From positions 62,001-126,000 of the forward strand of contig DAISVY010000010.1 in the NCBI GenBank assembly GCA_036826635.1: a stretch of 64,000 bases of DNA, given 5' to 3'. Origin of the DNA: DAISVY01 sp036826635. Its GTDB lineage: Bacteria > Zixibacteria > MSB-5A5 > GN15 > FEB-12. The position numbers and the translations under genes are program-made. Numbering within the stretch: the stretch's first letter is position 1; every line of letters starts with the position of its first letter. This document shows positions 35,116 through 43,944 of the stretch, one piece after another. The notes below the pieces were generated by a model. The model searched no databases. It was not told the DNA's origin and saw nothing but the letters and a program-made list of their open reading frames with translations.

Positions 35116-36858
35116 TTATTTGAACTCGACTTCCACCGCCAGAGTGTCGCTCTGACGCACCAGTATGACATTGGCGGTATCGCCAAGGCGAAATTTGCCG
35201 AGAGCATTCATGTAATCATATATGTCCCCGATGCGTACCTCTCCCATCTGGATAATTATATCACCCTTGAGGATGCCGGCCCGGTCGGCTGGTCGCTCCG
35301 GGGATACGCCGTCGATTCGCAGACCGTCGACTTCGGAGATGAAATCCGGCATGACGCCGAGTGTAACCGAAAAGGATGATCGGTGACGTCCTTCTCCGGT
35401 GTCTTTGGTGCGGTGGAAGACAAGAGGTCGGGATTCGTTGTCGAAATGAGATATCATCCCCGCTACCAGATTTGCTACCGTTACACACCCGTCAAAATCG
35501 ATTTTTTCGATGACATCATCGGGCGTATGATAATCCTCGTGGGCTCCGGTGAAAAAGTTCAGGACCGGGATGCTGTCGTGATAGAAAGCGGCATGGTCGG
35601 AAGGTCCGGCTCCCGATTCGGTCAGGGTGATTTTAAGATCGGTGGTGTCGAGGTCGGAAAAATACTCCGAGAACTCAGGACACGTGCCCACTCCCATGAC
35701 CATGAGCCCCTTTTCCTGTCTGTTTAGTCGTCCGATCATGTCCATGTTTATCATCATGCGAGCCAGCGAGCGGTCGATAGTCCAGTTGCGTACGTAATGC
35801 GTTGAGCCCAGCAGTCCCGTTTCTTCGCCGGAGAAAGTGATAAACAGCAATGAGTGTCGAAGGCTGTCTTTTCGCGCCGAAAAATAGCGGGCCAGCTCCA
35901 GCAGAACGGATGTCCCTGAGCCGTTGTCGTCGGCCCCGTAGTGTATTTTTTTCTCCCGGCCGCGATAACGCGAACTGGGGCCACCCCAGCCCAGATGGTC
36001 GTAGTGAGCGCCGATAATGACGGTGGTGTCACTTTTGCCCGGAAGACCGGCCACGACGTTGTAACCGGTGTCGCGTACTCTGATCAAATCGGTTTCACCG
36101 GAAGCGCTGAAAATGTCGGGTGAAGAAATGTTCAGCCCCAGTTTTTCCAACCCATGGCGACGCAGGAAGATGATCGGGACATCCTTCGGTTTGACCCGTG
36201 TCACGCCGAGGGTGATAATTGTATCATCGTGTCCCGGTGGAGTGAAAAAGAAAATCCCGCTGACTTCATGATTCAAAGCCGTCATGACTTTGTCAGTAAG
36301 GACGCTGTATTTTTCCAGCCGGTTGGTGTCGGCCTTAATACTGTCGGTTGAAAGACCCGCGGAGGCGTCGGTTTCCGGAGAGTATCGGCTGATCAACACC
36401 GCTTTGCCGGCTACGTTCTTACCGGCGTAGTCATTGTATGAACTGTCGTCGGTCACGATCCCGTATCCGACCGGTACTACTTCGTCGAAGCTGAACGTCC
36501 CCGGACCGGATTGGTCCAGCGGCAGGTAATCTTCCCTCAGGTTCATCGTACGGCCGTTGAGAACCAGCCGGTTGTCCGGCCCCAGTTCAATGCGCTTGGT
36601 AAAGCTGAATTGCTGTCGGTAAGAGCCGCTGTCACCTTTCGGTTCCAGACCGAGGGATTCAAACACCGAGACGATATAGCGGGAAGCTTTCCACTCACCG
36701 ATTTCACCAACCTCACGACCTTCGAGACTGTCGGAGGCCAATACGGCCAGGTGTTCGTGTATGGATTCGGGGGTAATAGAATACTCGGTTGCCTTTGCCT
36801 GCGAGAGACACAAGAAGACACCGGCCGCTATAGCTGCAATCGCCATGAGCCTGCGCAT
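35116..36858 (-). CDS. Exported M28 family aminopeptidase with PA and PDZ domains
   Basis: 580 residues from the ATG at 36858 (AGAAAGA upstream); ATG 36876 is an alternative. The signal peptide ends SQAKA. A PA-type lid domain (~120-240) precedes the M28 zinc peptidase (~255-460): GAHYDHLGW, ADDNGSG, SGEETGLLGS, NMDMIG and the last zinc His in AHEDYHTPDD, so all ligands and the catalytic Glu are present. A C-terminal PDZ domain (~480-580, GISPE..ADRAGILKGDIIIQMG) may bind substrate tails. It probably removes N-terminal residues from peptides in the periplasm or outside. No partner gene next to it. Confidence 0.93.
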   Translation of the reverse strand: MRRLMAIAAIAAGVFLCLSQAKATEYSITPESIHEHLAVLASDSLEGREVGEIGEWKASRYIVSVFESLGLEPKGDSGSYRQQFSFTKRIELGPDNRLVLNGRTMNLREDYLPLDQSGPGTFSFDEVVPVGYGIVTDDSSYNDYAGKNVAGKAVLISRYSPETDASAGLSTDSIKADTNRLEKYSVLTDKVMTALNHEVSGIFFFTPPGHDDTIITLGVTRVKPKDVPIIFLRRHGLEKLGLNISSPDIFSASGETDLIRVRDTGYNVVAGLPGKSDTTVIIGAHYDHLGWGGPSSRYRGREKKIHYGADDNGSGTSVLLELARYFSARKDSLRHSLLFITFSGEETGLLGSTHYVRNWTIDRSLARMMINMDMIGRLNRQEKGLMVMGVGTCPEFSEYFSDLDTTDLKITLTESGAGPSDHAAFYHDSIPVLNFFTGAHEDYHTPDDVIEKIDFDGCVTVANLVAGMISHFDNESRPLVFHRTKDTGEGRHRSSFSVTLGVMPDFISEVDGLRIDGVSPERPADRAGILKGDIIIQMGEVRIGDIYDYMNALGKFRLGDTANVILVRQSDTLAVEVEFK

Positions 36859-36953
36859 CAGAATTCTTTCTGCCATTGACCGAGTATATTCGGGCGTCGG
36901 TTTCAATTGTCAGCCTTGTGTCATGAAGGTCGAGTGAGTCGGAAAAGTTCGGG

Positions 36954-36980
36954 TTGATTTGCGATCCGACCGGGTATATC
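36954..36980 (+). promoter_or_regulatory. Possible promoter of the zinc-ribbon/TPR gene
   Basis: TTGATT (36954-36959) and TATATC (36975-36980), spacer only 15 bases, 35 bases before the GTG start. Confidence 0.35.
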
Positions 36981-37015
36981 CTTGTCCCGGGAACGTAGTT
37001 GAGAGGTATGGTTAG

Positions 37016-37654
37016 GTGAAAGAACTTCATTGTCCACATTGCGGCCGAACACTGGCGACAAAAGCCCGTCTCTGTCCCCATTGCGGCGGGGCCGTCGGCG
37101 ATGGTGGTGACAAGAAGTATGCGGGAGCGGGCCGTCCCTGGCGGGATATGGTCATTGTTCTGGCGTTCGTGGTCTTATTCTCGGTGGGGTTCTTTCTCTT
37201 TAAGGAACAGGGGCAGAGACCCTCGGCTCCGGAGCGGCAGGTTTCGCTCGGGCATGGGATAGGTGTCCCGGCATCTCTGATGGACAACCTTCCGACGGAC
37301 TATTATTCTCTGGTGAATATGGGCAATCAGTATATGGACGAGGGAAATGCTCTGATAGCGGCCGAACTCTATCGACGGGCCCTGGTGCTGGACAGTTCAT
37401 CGGCCGACGTGCGAGCCGACTACGGTGCCTGCCTGTACGCTTCGGGGATGCCGGAGCGGGCAATAGAAGAATTCCGCAAAGTTATAGAACTTAGCCCGAA
37501 CCATGTTATCGCCCATTATAATCTGGGGTTGGTCTATCGGGAAACCGGACAGTCGGACTCGGCTCGTTACTACCTGGAACGTTATTTAACTCTGGAACCG
37601 GCCGGGGCCGGGGCGGAGAAAGCTCAAGCTTTCCTGAAAGATCTGACCGATTGA
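37016..37654 (+). CDS. Zinc-ribbon, single-TM, TPR protein
   Basis: 212 residues, GTG start with GAGAGG upstream. N-terminal zinc ribbon C-P-H-C-G-R...C-P-H-C-G-G (residues 6-24), a transmembrane helix at ~43-61 (MVIVLAFVVLFSVGFFLF), then three TPRs (~95-205: YYSLVNMGNQYMDEGN, ADYGACLYASGMPERA, AHYNLGLVYRETGQ). The ribbon would lie in the cytoplasm and the TPRs outside the inner membrane. Likely a protein-interaction platform; no specific role can be read from context. Confidence 0.85.
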   Translation: MKELHCPHCGRTLATKARLCPHCGGAVGDGGDKKYAGAGRPWRDMVIVLAFVVLFSVGFFLFKEQGQRPSAPERQVSLGHGIGVPASLMDNLPTDYYSLVNMGNQYMDEGNALIAAELYRRALVLDSSSADVRADYGACLYASGMPERAIEEFRKVIELSPNHVIAHYNLGLVYRETGQSDSARYYLERYLTLEPAGAGAEKAQAFLKDLTD

Positions 37655-37687
37655 ATTGATCCTCGGAACAAGTGAGCCTTTTCTTTT

Positions 37688-37717
37688 TTGTTGCCCGGGG
37701 ACGGTTTCGGGTATGAT
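37688..37717 (+). promoter_or_regulatory. Possible promoter of comF, near-leaderless
   Basis: TTGTTG (37688-37693) and TATGAT (37712-37717), 18-base spacer. The expected start (~37724) is only about two bases before the ATG at 37726. Confidence 0.5.
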
Positions 37718-37725
37718 TTAGGATT

Positions 37726-38448
37726 ATGTTAACCGCTCTTGCCAACAGATTTCCACTTTTCAAGGGGCTTCTTGATTTCGCTTTTCCGCCGTTGTGCTCC
37801 GGCTGCGAGGCCTATTGCGATGACACCGGCGGCGTCTGCGAACAATGCCAGTCGCGTATTGATTGGTATCAACGCCCGTTTTGTCTGACCTGTGGGGCTT
37901 TTGTCGAATCGGACAGAGGTTGCACAGCCTGTGGTGAGCGGTCGTTTCTTCTTTGTGCGGGAGGAAATTACGCCAGTCCGCTCAAGGATATTATCATCCG
38001 GCTGAAATTTCGCGGGGCGGTTTCCCCGGTTGGTTTTCTGGCCGGTCGGTTGGCGGAGTTGTTCGGCGAACGAATAAATAAACTTGCGCCCGATGTATTG
38101 GTCCCGATTCCGCTGCACCCCGGCCGTGAATACTCGCGCGGGTACAATCAGGCGAGTTTGCTGGCGGAAAAACTAAGCTGTCTGATCTCGGTACCCGTGG
38201 ATGAGACGATTATCTTCCGCGTAAAGAAACGGCGTCCCCAGGCCAGCCTTAAGGCGTGGCAGCGAGCGGAGAACATCAGAGGTGTTTTTACCGTTAGCGG
38301 CGAGCGTGATTTGGTTGACCGTACCCGACGGGTAATGCTGGTTGACGACGTGGTGACCAGCGGGAGTACGGTACGGGAAGCGGCCGAGGTCCTTCGCAAA
38401 GTCGGTTACCGGGTGGTCGGTGCCGTTGCGGTAGCGCATGGGGCATGA
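37726..38448 (+). CDS. comF: ComF family amidophosphoribosyltransferase-like protein
   Basis: 240 residues. N-terminal double zinc finger (PPLCSGCEAYC, CEQC, CLTCG, CTACGE) and a type I phosphoribosyltransferase fold with the PRPP loop VMLVDDVVTSGSTV. ComF takes part in DNA uptake (transformation) with ComFA in other bacteria; the enzymatic substrate is unknown. Overlaps xerD by 4 bases (ATGATG/TGA), so the two are co-translated. Confidence 0.93.
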   Translation: MLTALANRFPLFKGLLDFAFPPLCSGCEAYCDDTGGVCEQCQSRIDWYQRPFCLTCGAFVESDRGCTACGERSFLLCAGGNYASPLKDIIIRLKFRGAVSPVGFLAGRLAELFGERINKLAPDVLVPIPLHPGREYSRGYNQASLLAEKLSCLISVPVDETIIFRVKKRRPQASLKAWQRAENIRGVFTVSGERDLVDRTRRVMLVDDVVTSGSTVREAAEVLRKVGYRVVGAVAVAHGA

Positions 38449-39368
38449 TGAAACCTGAGTTTAAGACCGAGATCGAAGATTTTCTGCAATACCTGCGTTT
38501 GGAAAGGGGGCTGTCGGCCAATTCGCTGAACGCTTATCGGACGGATTTGAAAGACCTGGCTCGCTATTTCGGATCAATGTCACCGGCAACAGTATCTGTT
38601 TCGGCGATCAACGCTTATTTCGGCCAATTGGTCAACAAGGGACGAAAACCGTCCACTCTGGCCCGCAAGCTCTCCAGTATCAGACATTTCTTTGCATATT
38701 TGAAGGATAAAGAGGTAATAGCGCGGAACCCCGCCGAGAGCTATCGGACGCCCAGAATTGCGCGATATCATCCGGATTATCTCTCGGTTCGGGAAATCGA
38801 AAGGATAATAAAGGCGGCCGATGAATCGGGGAGCTGGGCTTTACGTAATCGTGCTATTATTGAAATTCTGTACGGTTCCGGTCTGAGAATATCGGAGCTG
38901 ATCGATTTGAAAATCAGCGATATCGAGTTCGAAGCCGGCTATGTCACGGTTATGGGCAAGGGGCGTAAGCAACGGCTGGTACCGCTGGGCCGGTTTGCCT
39001 CCGAGGCCATCTCCCGATATCTGGAGGCTCAGGCCGAGCCGCGGCCGCCATCCGGAGGGGGGAGAGTTTTTCTAAATCCTTATGGCCGGAAGTTTTCGCG
39101 CGTTGGTTTGTGGAAAATCGTCAGGAAACTGGTTCTCTCAGCCGGGATAATCAAGAGAGTTACCCCGCACACGTTTCGGCATTCGTTCGCTACTCATCTG
39201 CTTGAAGGCGGCGCGGATTTGCGAACAGTGCAAGAAATGCTCGGACATGCCGATATATCGACTACGGAAATCTACACCAGGATTGATCGGGACTATATCG
39301 TTGCAGAGCATAGAAAGCATCACCCTCGAGAATTGGGCGGTTTCGGACAACCGGAACCATTGCGGTAA
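38445..39368 (+). CDS. xerD: Tyrosine recombinase XerD/XerC
   Basis: 307 residues, the normal Xer length. N-terminal SAM-like core-binding domain (~1-90, LRLERGLSANSLNAYRTDL) and catalytic domain with the full R-K-H-x-x-R-H-Y set: GSGLRISEL, GKGRKQR, HTFRHSFA, LGHADIS and Y in IYTRI. Resolves chromosome dimers at dif with a second Xer; XerC versus XerD cannot be separated from sequence alone, though the ERGLS-x-N-x-L-x-A-Y-x-x-D-L style favours XerD. No phage or integron context. Its 3' end may overlap the next gene. Confidence 0.93.
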   Translation: MMKPEFKTEIEDFLQYLRLERGLSANSLNAYRTDLKDLARYFGSMSPATVSVSAINAYFGQLVNKGRKPSTLARKLSSIRHFFAYLKDKEVIARNPAESYRTPRIARYHPDYLSVREIERIIKAADESGSWALRNRAIIEILYGSGLRISELIDLKISDIEFEAGYVTVMGKGRKQRLVPLGRFASEAISRYLEAQAEPRPPSGGGRVFLNPYGRKFSRVGLWKIVRKLVLSAGIIKRVTPHTFRHSFATHLLEGGADLRTVQEMLGHADISTTEIYTRIDRDYIVAEHRKHHPRELGGFGQPEPLR

Positions 39369-40299
39369 ATCTCTGTACCATTTTGCCATTAAGCAGTCGG
39401 GCGTCAATTTCGATTTCCATCTTCAGCAGTTTTTTCGCGATCACCAATTGTCGTTTCATTTCTTCGAAACTCTCGAAGAGCTCCTGCCATTGTGCCATCG
39501 CTACCCGATAAGCTGCATTTTCATCTGCGGCAAGGGGGATTTTTTCAGAGAGCTTGACTTGGTTCGCGCCATAAAAGACAATATCCTGCTGTCGATTGTG
39601 CCGGTCATTTTGTTTCACCCTGAACCGGATATCAATACGATTATAGCTGCTTATGAGAACGGCGCAGAGGAATTTCTGTACGGTGAATGGATCGACAAAC
39701 TGGTCCAGGTGCGGATCAGCCAGGTAATCGAGCGGAGCCGCCGCGATCTGGCCGTGAACCCGTCGACGTCGCTTCCGGGACCCGGTATCATCGAGCAGGA
39801 AATCAACCGCCAGTTGAAGCGGGGGGAGAGCTTTGCCGTATGCTACGCCGATCTGGACAATTTCAAAGCCTTCAATGACTATTACGGTTATGTCTACGGT
39901 GACAAGATCATCCGACTGACGGGTCGTATTATGAGGGATATCGTTTTCGATCTTTGTCCCGAGGGATTCGTGGGACATATCGCCGGTGACGATTTTATCT
40001 GCGTTATGCCGGTCGATATGGTGCACCAGGGCTGTCAGTGGATTATCAGATGCTTCGACGCTTTTATTCCATACCGCTACGATAAAGTCGACCGCGAGCG
40101 CGGTTATATTGAAACCAAAAGCCGTCGCGGCGTGATGGAACGCTATCCGATCCTGTCGATTTCCATTGCCGTGCTTATCAACCAACCGGGGGAGTTCGAG
40201 CATATTGCCGAAATGTCCCACATGCTCGCTGACCTGAAAAAAGCCACCAAAGCCCGCCCCGGTTCCAATTACATGCTGGAACGTCGGAGAAAATACTGA
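39247..40299 (+). CDS. Degenerate GGDEF protein with receiver-like N-terminal domain
   Basis: About 350 residues if ATG 39247 is used, but the first ~40 residues would be read across the end of xerD in another frame and look unnatural. The credible protein begins near YHFAIKQSGVNF (~39376), where only CTG 39373 or ATT 39388 could serve as start. Residues from there to ~160 resemble a receiver fold without an obvious phospho-Asp pocket (IFICGKGDFF, PVILFHPEPD). The GGDEF domain keeps D-L-D-N-F-K-A-F-N-D and Y-G-D-K-I-I, but the signature is A-G-D-D-F, so diguanylate cyclase activity is doubtful. It may be a c-di-GMP or GTP sensor. Confidence 0.75.
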   Translation: MPIYRLRKSTPGLIGTISLQSIESITLENWAVSDNRNHCGKSLYHFAIKQSGVNFDFHLQQFFRDHQLSFHFFETLEELLPLCHRYPISCIFICGKGDFFRELDLVRAIKDNILLSIVPVILFHPEPDINTIIAAYENGAEEFLYGEWIDKLVQVRISQVIERSRRDLAVNPSTSLPGPGIIEQEINRQLKRGESFAVCYADLDNFKAFNDYYGYVYGDKIIRLTGRIMRDIVFDLCPEGFVGHIAGDDFICVMPVDMVHQGCQWIIRCFDAFIPYRYDKVDRERGYIETKSRRGVMERYPILSISIAVLINQPGEFEHIAEMSHMLADLKKATKARPGSNYMLERRRKY

Positions 40300-40314
40300 C
40301 CGGGCATAACCGCT

Positions 40315-40345
40315 GTCCGGCCGTTCATCAACGAAACGACCGGAC
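40315..40345. terminator. Hairpin between convergent genes, possible terminator
   Basis: GTCCGG-c-CGTT / AACG-a-CCGGAC. No T-tract follows on either strand, so termination activity is uncertain. Confidence 0.35.
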
Positions 40346-40366
40346 GTAACATCAACCAGTCAGGCT

Positions 40367-42346
40367 TTATTTCTTTTTGAGTCCTCGAAACGCCATGTGG
40401 GTTAATATGGCCATCATACCGGCAAACATAATCAACCCCAGCCAGGGACCGAAATTGCCGGTTAAGGAATTCAGCATGCCGTAGTGATTGTCGTAATATC
40501 CTGCGTATGATGCCCAGGAACCGATAAGGAACGCTCCGACCACGCCGAGCAGAGCATCACCGGCGACCATGCCGGACGAGAAGAGAATGCCGCGAAGGTT
40601 CCGTTCGGTATATTGTTCTTTTGTCGATCTTTTGTGAACCAGCAGAGAGATCAGCCCCCCGGCCATTATCGGTGTCGACAGCGACAACGGCAGGTACAGG
40701 CCGATAGCCACAGGCAGCGAACCGATGCCCAGAAGCTCAATGGCCAGGGCTATGACTCCTCCTACCAGAATAGGTTGCCATGGGAGATCGAAACTCATTA
40801 CGCCCTGCACCACCGTAGCCATGATATTGGCCTGGGGAGCAAGCAAGGGTTCACGTGCCGTGGCCCCTTCCACGAATCCGAAGGCATCGTTCAGGTAGTA
40901 GATAGTAAAGCCCATGGCCACGGCGGGGAAGATCAGCCCCACGAATTCCGTAAGCTGTTGCTTGAACGGCGTGGCCCCCAGCAAATAGCCGGTCTTGAGG
41001 TCCTGGGCAATATCACCGGACATGCAAACCGCCACGCATACAACCGTGCCTATCGACATGGCGGCTATCATGCCCGAGACTCCCGAAGCCCCGAAATAGA
41101 CGAGAACCAGACAGCTTACCAGCAAGGTGGCGATAGTCATACCGGAAACGGGTGATGACGAGGAGCCGACAATACCGACAATCCGCGCCGCTACAACCAC
41201 GAACAGAAATCCGAACAGAACGGCCAGGGCTACCCCGAGCAGGTGCATGTCGGTGCCGGGCAGGATCCAGATGCCGATGATTACGGCCGCTACGCCCAGC
41301 AGCACCCATTTCATCGGGATGTCACGGTCGGTACGCGGTACGGTGCTTTCGGTGGAGCGTCGGCCGATCAGTTCGCCGAAGCCTTTACCGAAAGACGACA
41401 TGATAGTCGGGAATGATTTCAGCAGGGAAACGAAACCGCCGACCGTTACGGCTCCCACGCCGAGGTACTTGATGTAACTGTCACGCAGGGCGGAGGGGTC
41501 CATGTCGGCCAGGGGGATTGTTCCCGGTGCGACGACAATGCCCGGTATTTGATCGCCGATGAAAGAAAGCAACGGCCCGATTCCCAGATATCCGAGCACC
41601 GCCCCGGCCAGCATGAGGGCTGAAATGCGGGGACCGATGATATAGCCCACCCCCAGAAGGGCGGGCGTGGCGTCGATACCGATTGTGCCCCCTTTGAGGA
41701 ACCTCTTTATGTCATGATTGATCGATCCCGGCCAGACCACGAGCAGGTCGTATCCAATTTTGTAAAGTGCCCCCAGCCCGATACCGCCGAACACCATTTT
41801 GGCTTTATCGCCGCCTTCGTCGCCGGCGACGATAATTTCCGCGCACGCCGTACCTTCGGGGAATTTCAAATTGCCGTGTTCTCGGTCGACGAGGTATTTG
41901 CGCAGCGGGATCATCAGTAAAATACCGAGGGCTCCGCCCAGCATGGACAACCAGAATATCTGTCCCTTCGATATTTCGTGGAAATATCCCTGTGCCGCCA
42001 GTTGGTCGTTGGCCGCCCATATGAAGAAAGCCGGGACCGTGAAGGTAAGACCGGCGGCCAGTGATTCTCCGGCCGAGCCGACTGTCTGGACGATGTTGTT
42101 TTCCAACACCGTGGCTCGTCGGCGAAACAAGAAGAGCCGAAGCACCGCCATCGAAATAACGGCGGCCGGGATCGACGAGGATACGGTCATGCCGAATTTG
42201 AGGGCCAGGTAGGCGTTGGCCACACCGAACAGGACTGAGATTATAGCGCCCAGGATAACAGCTCGCCAGGTAACCTCGGCTACGTTTTGGTCGGCTGTAA
42301 CGACAGGTGTGAATTTATCCTCGGTCGGACTGGATGAAGTGGCCAC
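40367..42346 (-). CDS. OPT family oligopeptide transporter
   Basis: 659 residues, GTG start with ACGGAGG close upstream. About 14-16 hydrophobic helices, with N-terminal R-A-V-I-L-G-A-I-I-S-V-L-F-G-V-A-N-A-Y and ALKFGMTVSSSIPAAV typical of the OPT superfamily, and GDIAQDLKTGYLLGA in the middle, a strongly conserved OPT motif. Family members import peptides or metal chelates with protons. No binding protein or peptidase gene is adjacent. Confidence 0.93.
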   Translation of the reverse strand: MATSSSPTEDKFTPVVTADQNVAEVTWRAVILGAIISVLFGVANAYLALKFGMTVSSSIPAAVISMAVLRLFLFRRRATVLENNIVQTVGSAGESLAAGLTFTVPAFFIWAANDQLAAQGYFHEISKGQIFWLSMLGGALGILLMIPLRKYLVDREHGNLKFPEGTACAEIIVAGDEGGDKAKMVFGGIGLGALYKIGYDLLVVWPGSINHDIKRFLKGGTIGIDATPALLGVGYIIGPRISALMLAGAVLGYLGIGPLLSFIGDQIPGIVVAPGTIPLADMDPSALRDSYIKYLGVGAVTVGGFVSLLKSFPTIMSSFGKGFGELIGRRSTESTVPRTDRDIPMKWVLLGVAAVIIGIWILPGTDMHLLGVALAVLFGFLFVVVAARIVGIVGSSSSPVSGMTIATLLVSCLVLVYFGASGVSGMIAAMSIGTVVCVAVCMSGDIAQDLKTGYLLGATPFKQQLTEFVGLIFPAVAMGFTIYYLNDAFGFVEGATAREPLLAPQANIMATVVQGVMSFDLPWQPILVGGVIALAIELLGIGSLPVAIGLYLPLSLSTPIMAGGLISLLVHKRSTKEQYTERNLRGILFSSGMVAGDALLGVVGAFLIGSWASYAGYYDNHYGMLNSLTGNFGPWLGLIMFAGMMAILTHMAFRGLKKK

Positions 42347-42680
42347 GGGACCTCCGTAAGTCGTTATTATCGCTGGTATTAGTTGACAAGAACCGACGAG
42401 CCGGGCCGTAAGTCAAGAATTTACTGAGAGGAAATCGTTCCCTTGGACAAAAGTCGAAAAAAAAGGTCGCCGCGTCGCATATTTTGCGTTGTTTGAAAAT
42501 ACCTGTAAAGCCGCGTTTTTCCTGAGGAAACGGTATTTGTAAAATGGGAACAATAGTTGCTGGAAAAGTGTAATAGATATTGAAACAGGTGGTGTAATTG
42601 AAAGGATAGCGGTTGGGATACGAAAGGGAACTCTAAGTCAGGTCCCGGGATAGCGGAGTACCTGTAGCGGTAAAAAAGGC
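42347..42680. other. Divergent intergenic region, no gene seen
   Basis: About 330 AT-richer bases between the OPT gene and the promoter of the cohesin-like gene. No protein-like frame, repeat or stable RNA structure is evident to me. Confidence 0.5.
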
Positions 42681-42709
42681 TTGACAGTAGGGTTTTTTCG
42701 CCTTAGCTT
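42681..42709 (+). promoter_or_regulatory. Promoter of the cohesin-like gene
   Basis: TTGACA (42681-42686) and TAGCTT (42704-42709), 17-base spacer; leaves a 5' untranslated region of ~180 bases that ends in the strong ribosome site GAGGGGG. Confidence 0.55.
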
Positions 42710-42893
42710 AGAATTGGACAAAGAGTAATCCCGATAAAATCCCGCCTCTGAATGCCTTCGATTGCAGCGTAATAAGCACGAGTGACTGACGCAGTGGAAT
42801 TCGTATTGCGGTAGGAAGCGGTTAGCCTTTGCATAGGAATGTGCATCGGGATGACCATGACGTCAACCAGATTCAACCCTGAGGGGGTGAACA

Positions 42894-43730
42894 TTGTTGA
42901 AGCGTTTCAAAACAATCACAGTGATTACGGCCATCTTGCTGGTGCCGGCTCTCGTCTTTTCGGCTGAGAAGTTCGCTCCGGCTAATGCGGTTTTAGGGGC
43001 CGATAACACGGTCACTATTCCGCTGGAGATCGCCAACGAGGATGGTCTGATGGCGATTGATATCCCGCTGAAGTTTTCGGAGGGGGTGACGCTCAAGGAA
43101 GTCAACTTCGAAAACACCAGGGTGGAGGATTTCGATCTCAAGATCGCGAACATCAACAATGAAGATAACATCGTGATTATCGGTCTTGTGCATCAGACGA
43201 CTTCGACCACCAAATCTACTCTGAAGGGTGGCGAAGGCCCGGTGGCGAACCTTGTGTTTACAATCGACGATCCGTCGATTGAAGAGATAAACCTCGAGGC
43301 CGTAGAACTGACACGTCCGGCCCATCGGCTGATGCTTGTGTACAATCGCCGGTCTGATCCTGACCGGTTGGCACACGACAGAACCGAGTTGGACTTCAAG
43401 GGAGTGTCGGTATCACTCTCCGGTGCAAGTGCGCTGGGATCGGATCTGCCGACCACGTATGCGCTGGAGCAGAACTACCCGAATCCGTTTAACCCGTCTA
43501 CGCAAATCTCTTTCGCTCTGCCGGTAGCTTCCCATGTGGAGCTGGAGGTTTTCAACGTTCTCGGTCAGCGGGTCACTACGCTCGTCAACGGTGATATGCC
43601 GGTCGGCGTGCACACGGTGACCTGGGATGGCAGGAATGACGACGGCTCGACGGTTTCGAGTGGCGTCTACTTCTATCGGGTTGCGGCGGATAATTTCGTC
43701 GCTACGAAGAAGATGATGATGCTGAAATAA
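42894..43730 (+). CDS. Secreted cohesin-like domain protein with type IX secretion tail
   Basis: 278 residues. TTG start at 42894 (or 42897) with GAGGGGG 6-9 bases upstream. Signal peptide 1-23 (ends VFSA). Residues ~30-150 have cohesin-like beta-sandwich features: NTVTIPLEIANEDGLMAIDIPLKF, a G-V-T-L strand, GEGPVANLVFTI and a terminal V-S-V-S-L. Residues ~188-278 are a complete Por/T9SS C-terminal sorting domain (YALEQNYPNPFNPST, G-V-Y-F-Y-R-V, ATKKMMMLK). It is thus likely moved across the outer membrane by the type IX system and attached to the cell surface. A partnership with the dockerin-like proteins in this window is an inference. Followed by a strong terminator. Confidence 0.85.
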   Translation: MLKRFKTITVITAILLVPALVFSAEKFAPANAVLGADNTVTIPLEIANEDGLMAIDIPLKFSEGVTLKEVNFENTRVEDFDLKIANINNEDNIVIIGLVHQTTSTTKSTLKGGEGPVANLVFTIDDPSIEEINLEAVELTRPAHRLMLVYNRRSDPDRLAHDRTELDFKGVSVSLSGASALGSDLPTTYALEQNYPNPFNPSTQISFALPVASHVELEVFNVLGQRVTTLVNGDMPVGVHTVTWDGRNDDGSTVSSGVYFYRVAADNFVATKKMMMLK

Positions 43731-43791
43731 GCCCTTTTTCGGGTACTTGAGTCTGGCTGTGTCGTCTTTACGTGTGTGACAAAGTCATGAG

Positions 43792-43824
43792 AACCCCTCT
43801 CTCTGGTCACGAGAGGGGTTTTCT
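43792..43824 (+). terminator. Intrinsic terminator after the cohesin-like gene
   Basis: AACCCCTCTC (43792-43801) pairs perfectly with GAGAGGGGTT (43811-43820), then TTTCTG. Confidence 0.85.
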
Positions 43825-43910
43825 GTATTCGGGCTTTCGCAATCTCTGTGGCCAATCGACCAAACCTGACGCATTTCCTGCGCGATTATCATGTATACAA
43901 ACCGTCCGGA

Positions 43911-43938
43911 TTGCCGACCTGGCATTATAACTTATTGT
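43911..43938 (+). promoter_or_regulatory. Possible promoter of candidate ncRNA D
   Basis: TTGCCG (43911-43916) and TATTGT (43933-43938), 16-base spacer, located between two terminators with no reading frame downstream. Confidence 0.4.
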
Positions 43939-43944
43939 GTGGCG

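Noticed and set aside
38445..39368. Tyrosine recombinase considered as phage or integron integrase
   Set aside because: It has standard Xer length and motifs, is coupled to comF, and no attachment site, phage gene or cassette array is nearby.
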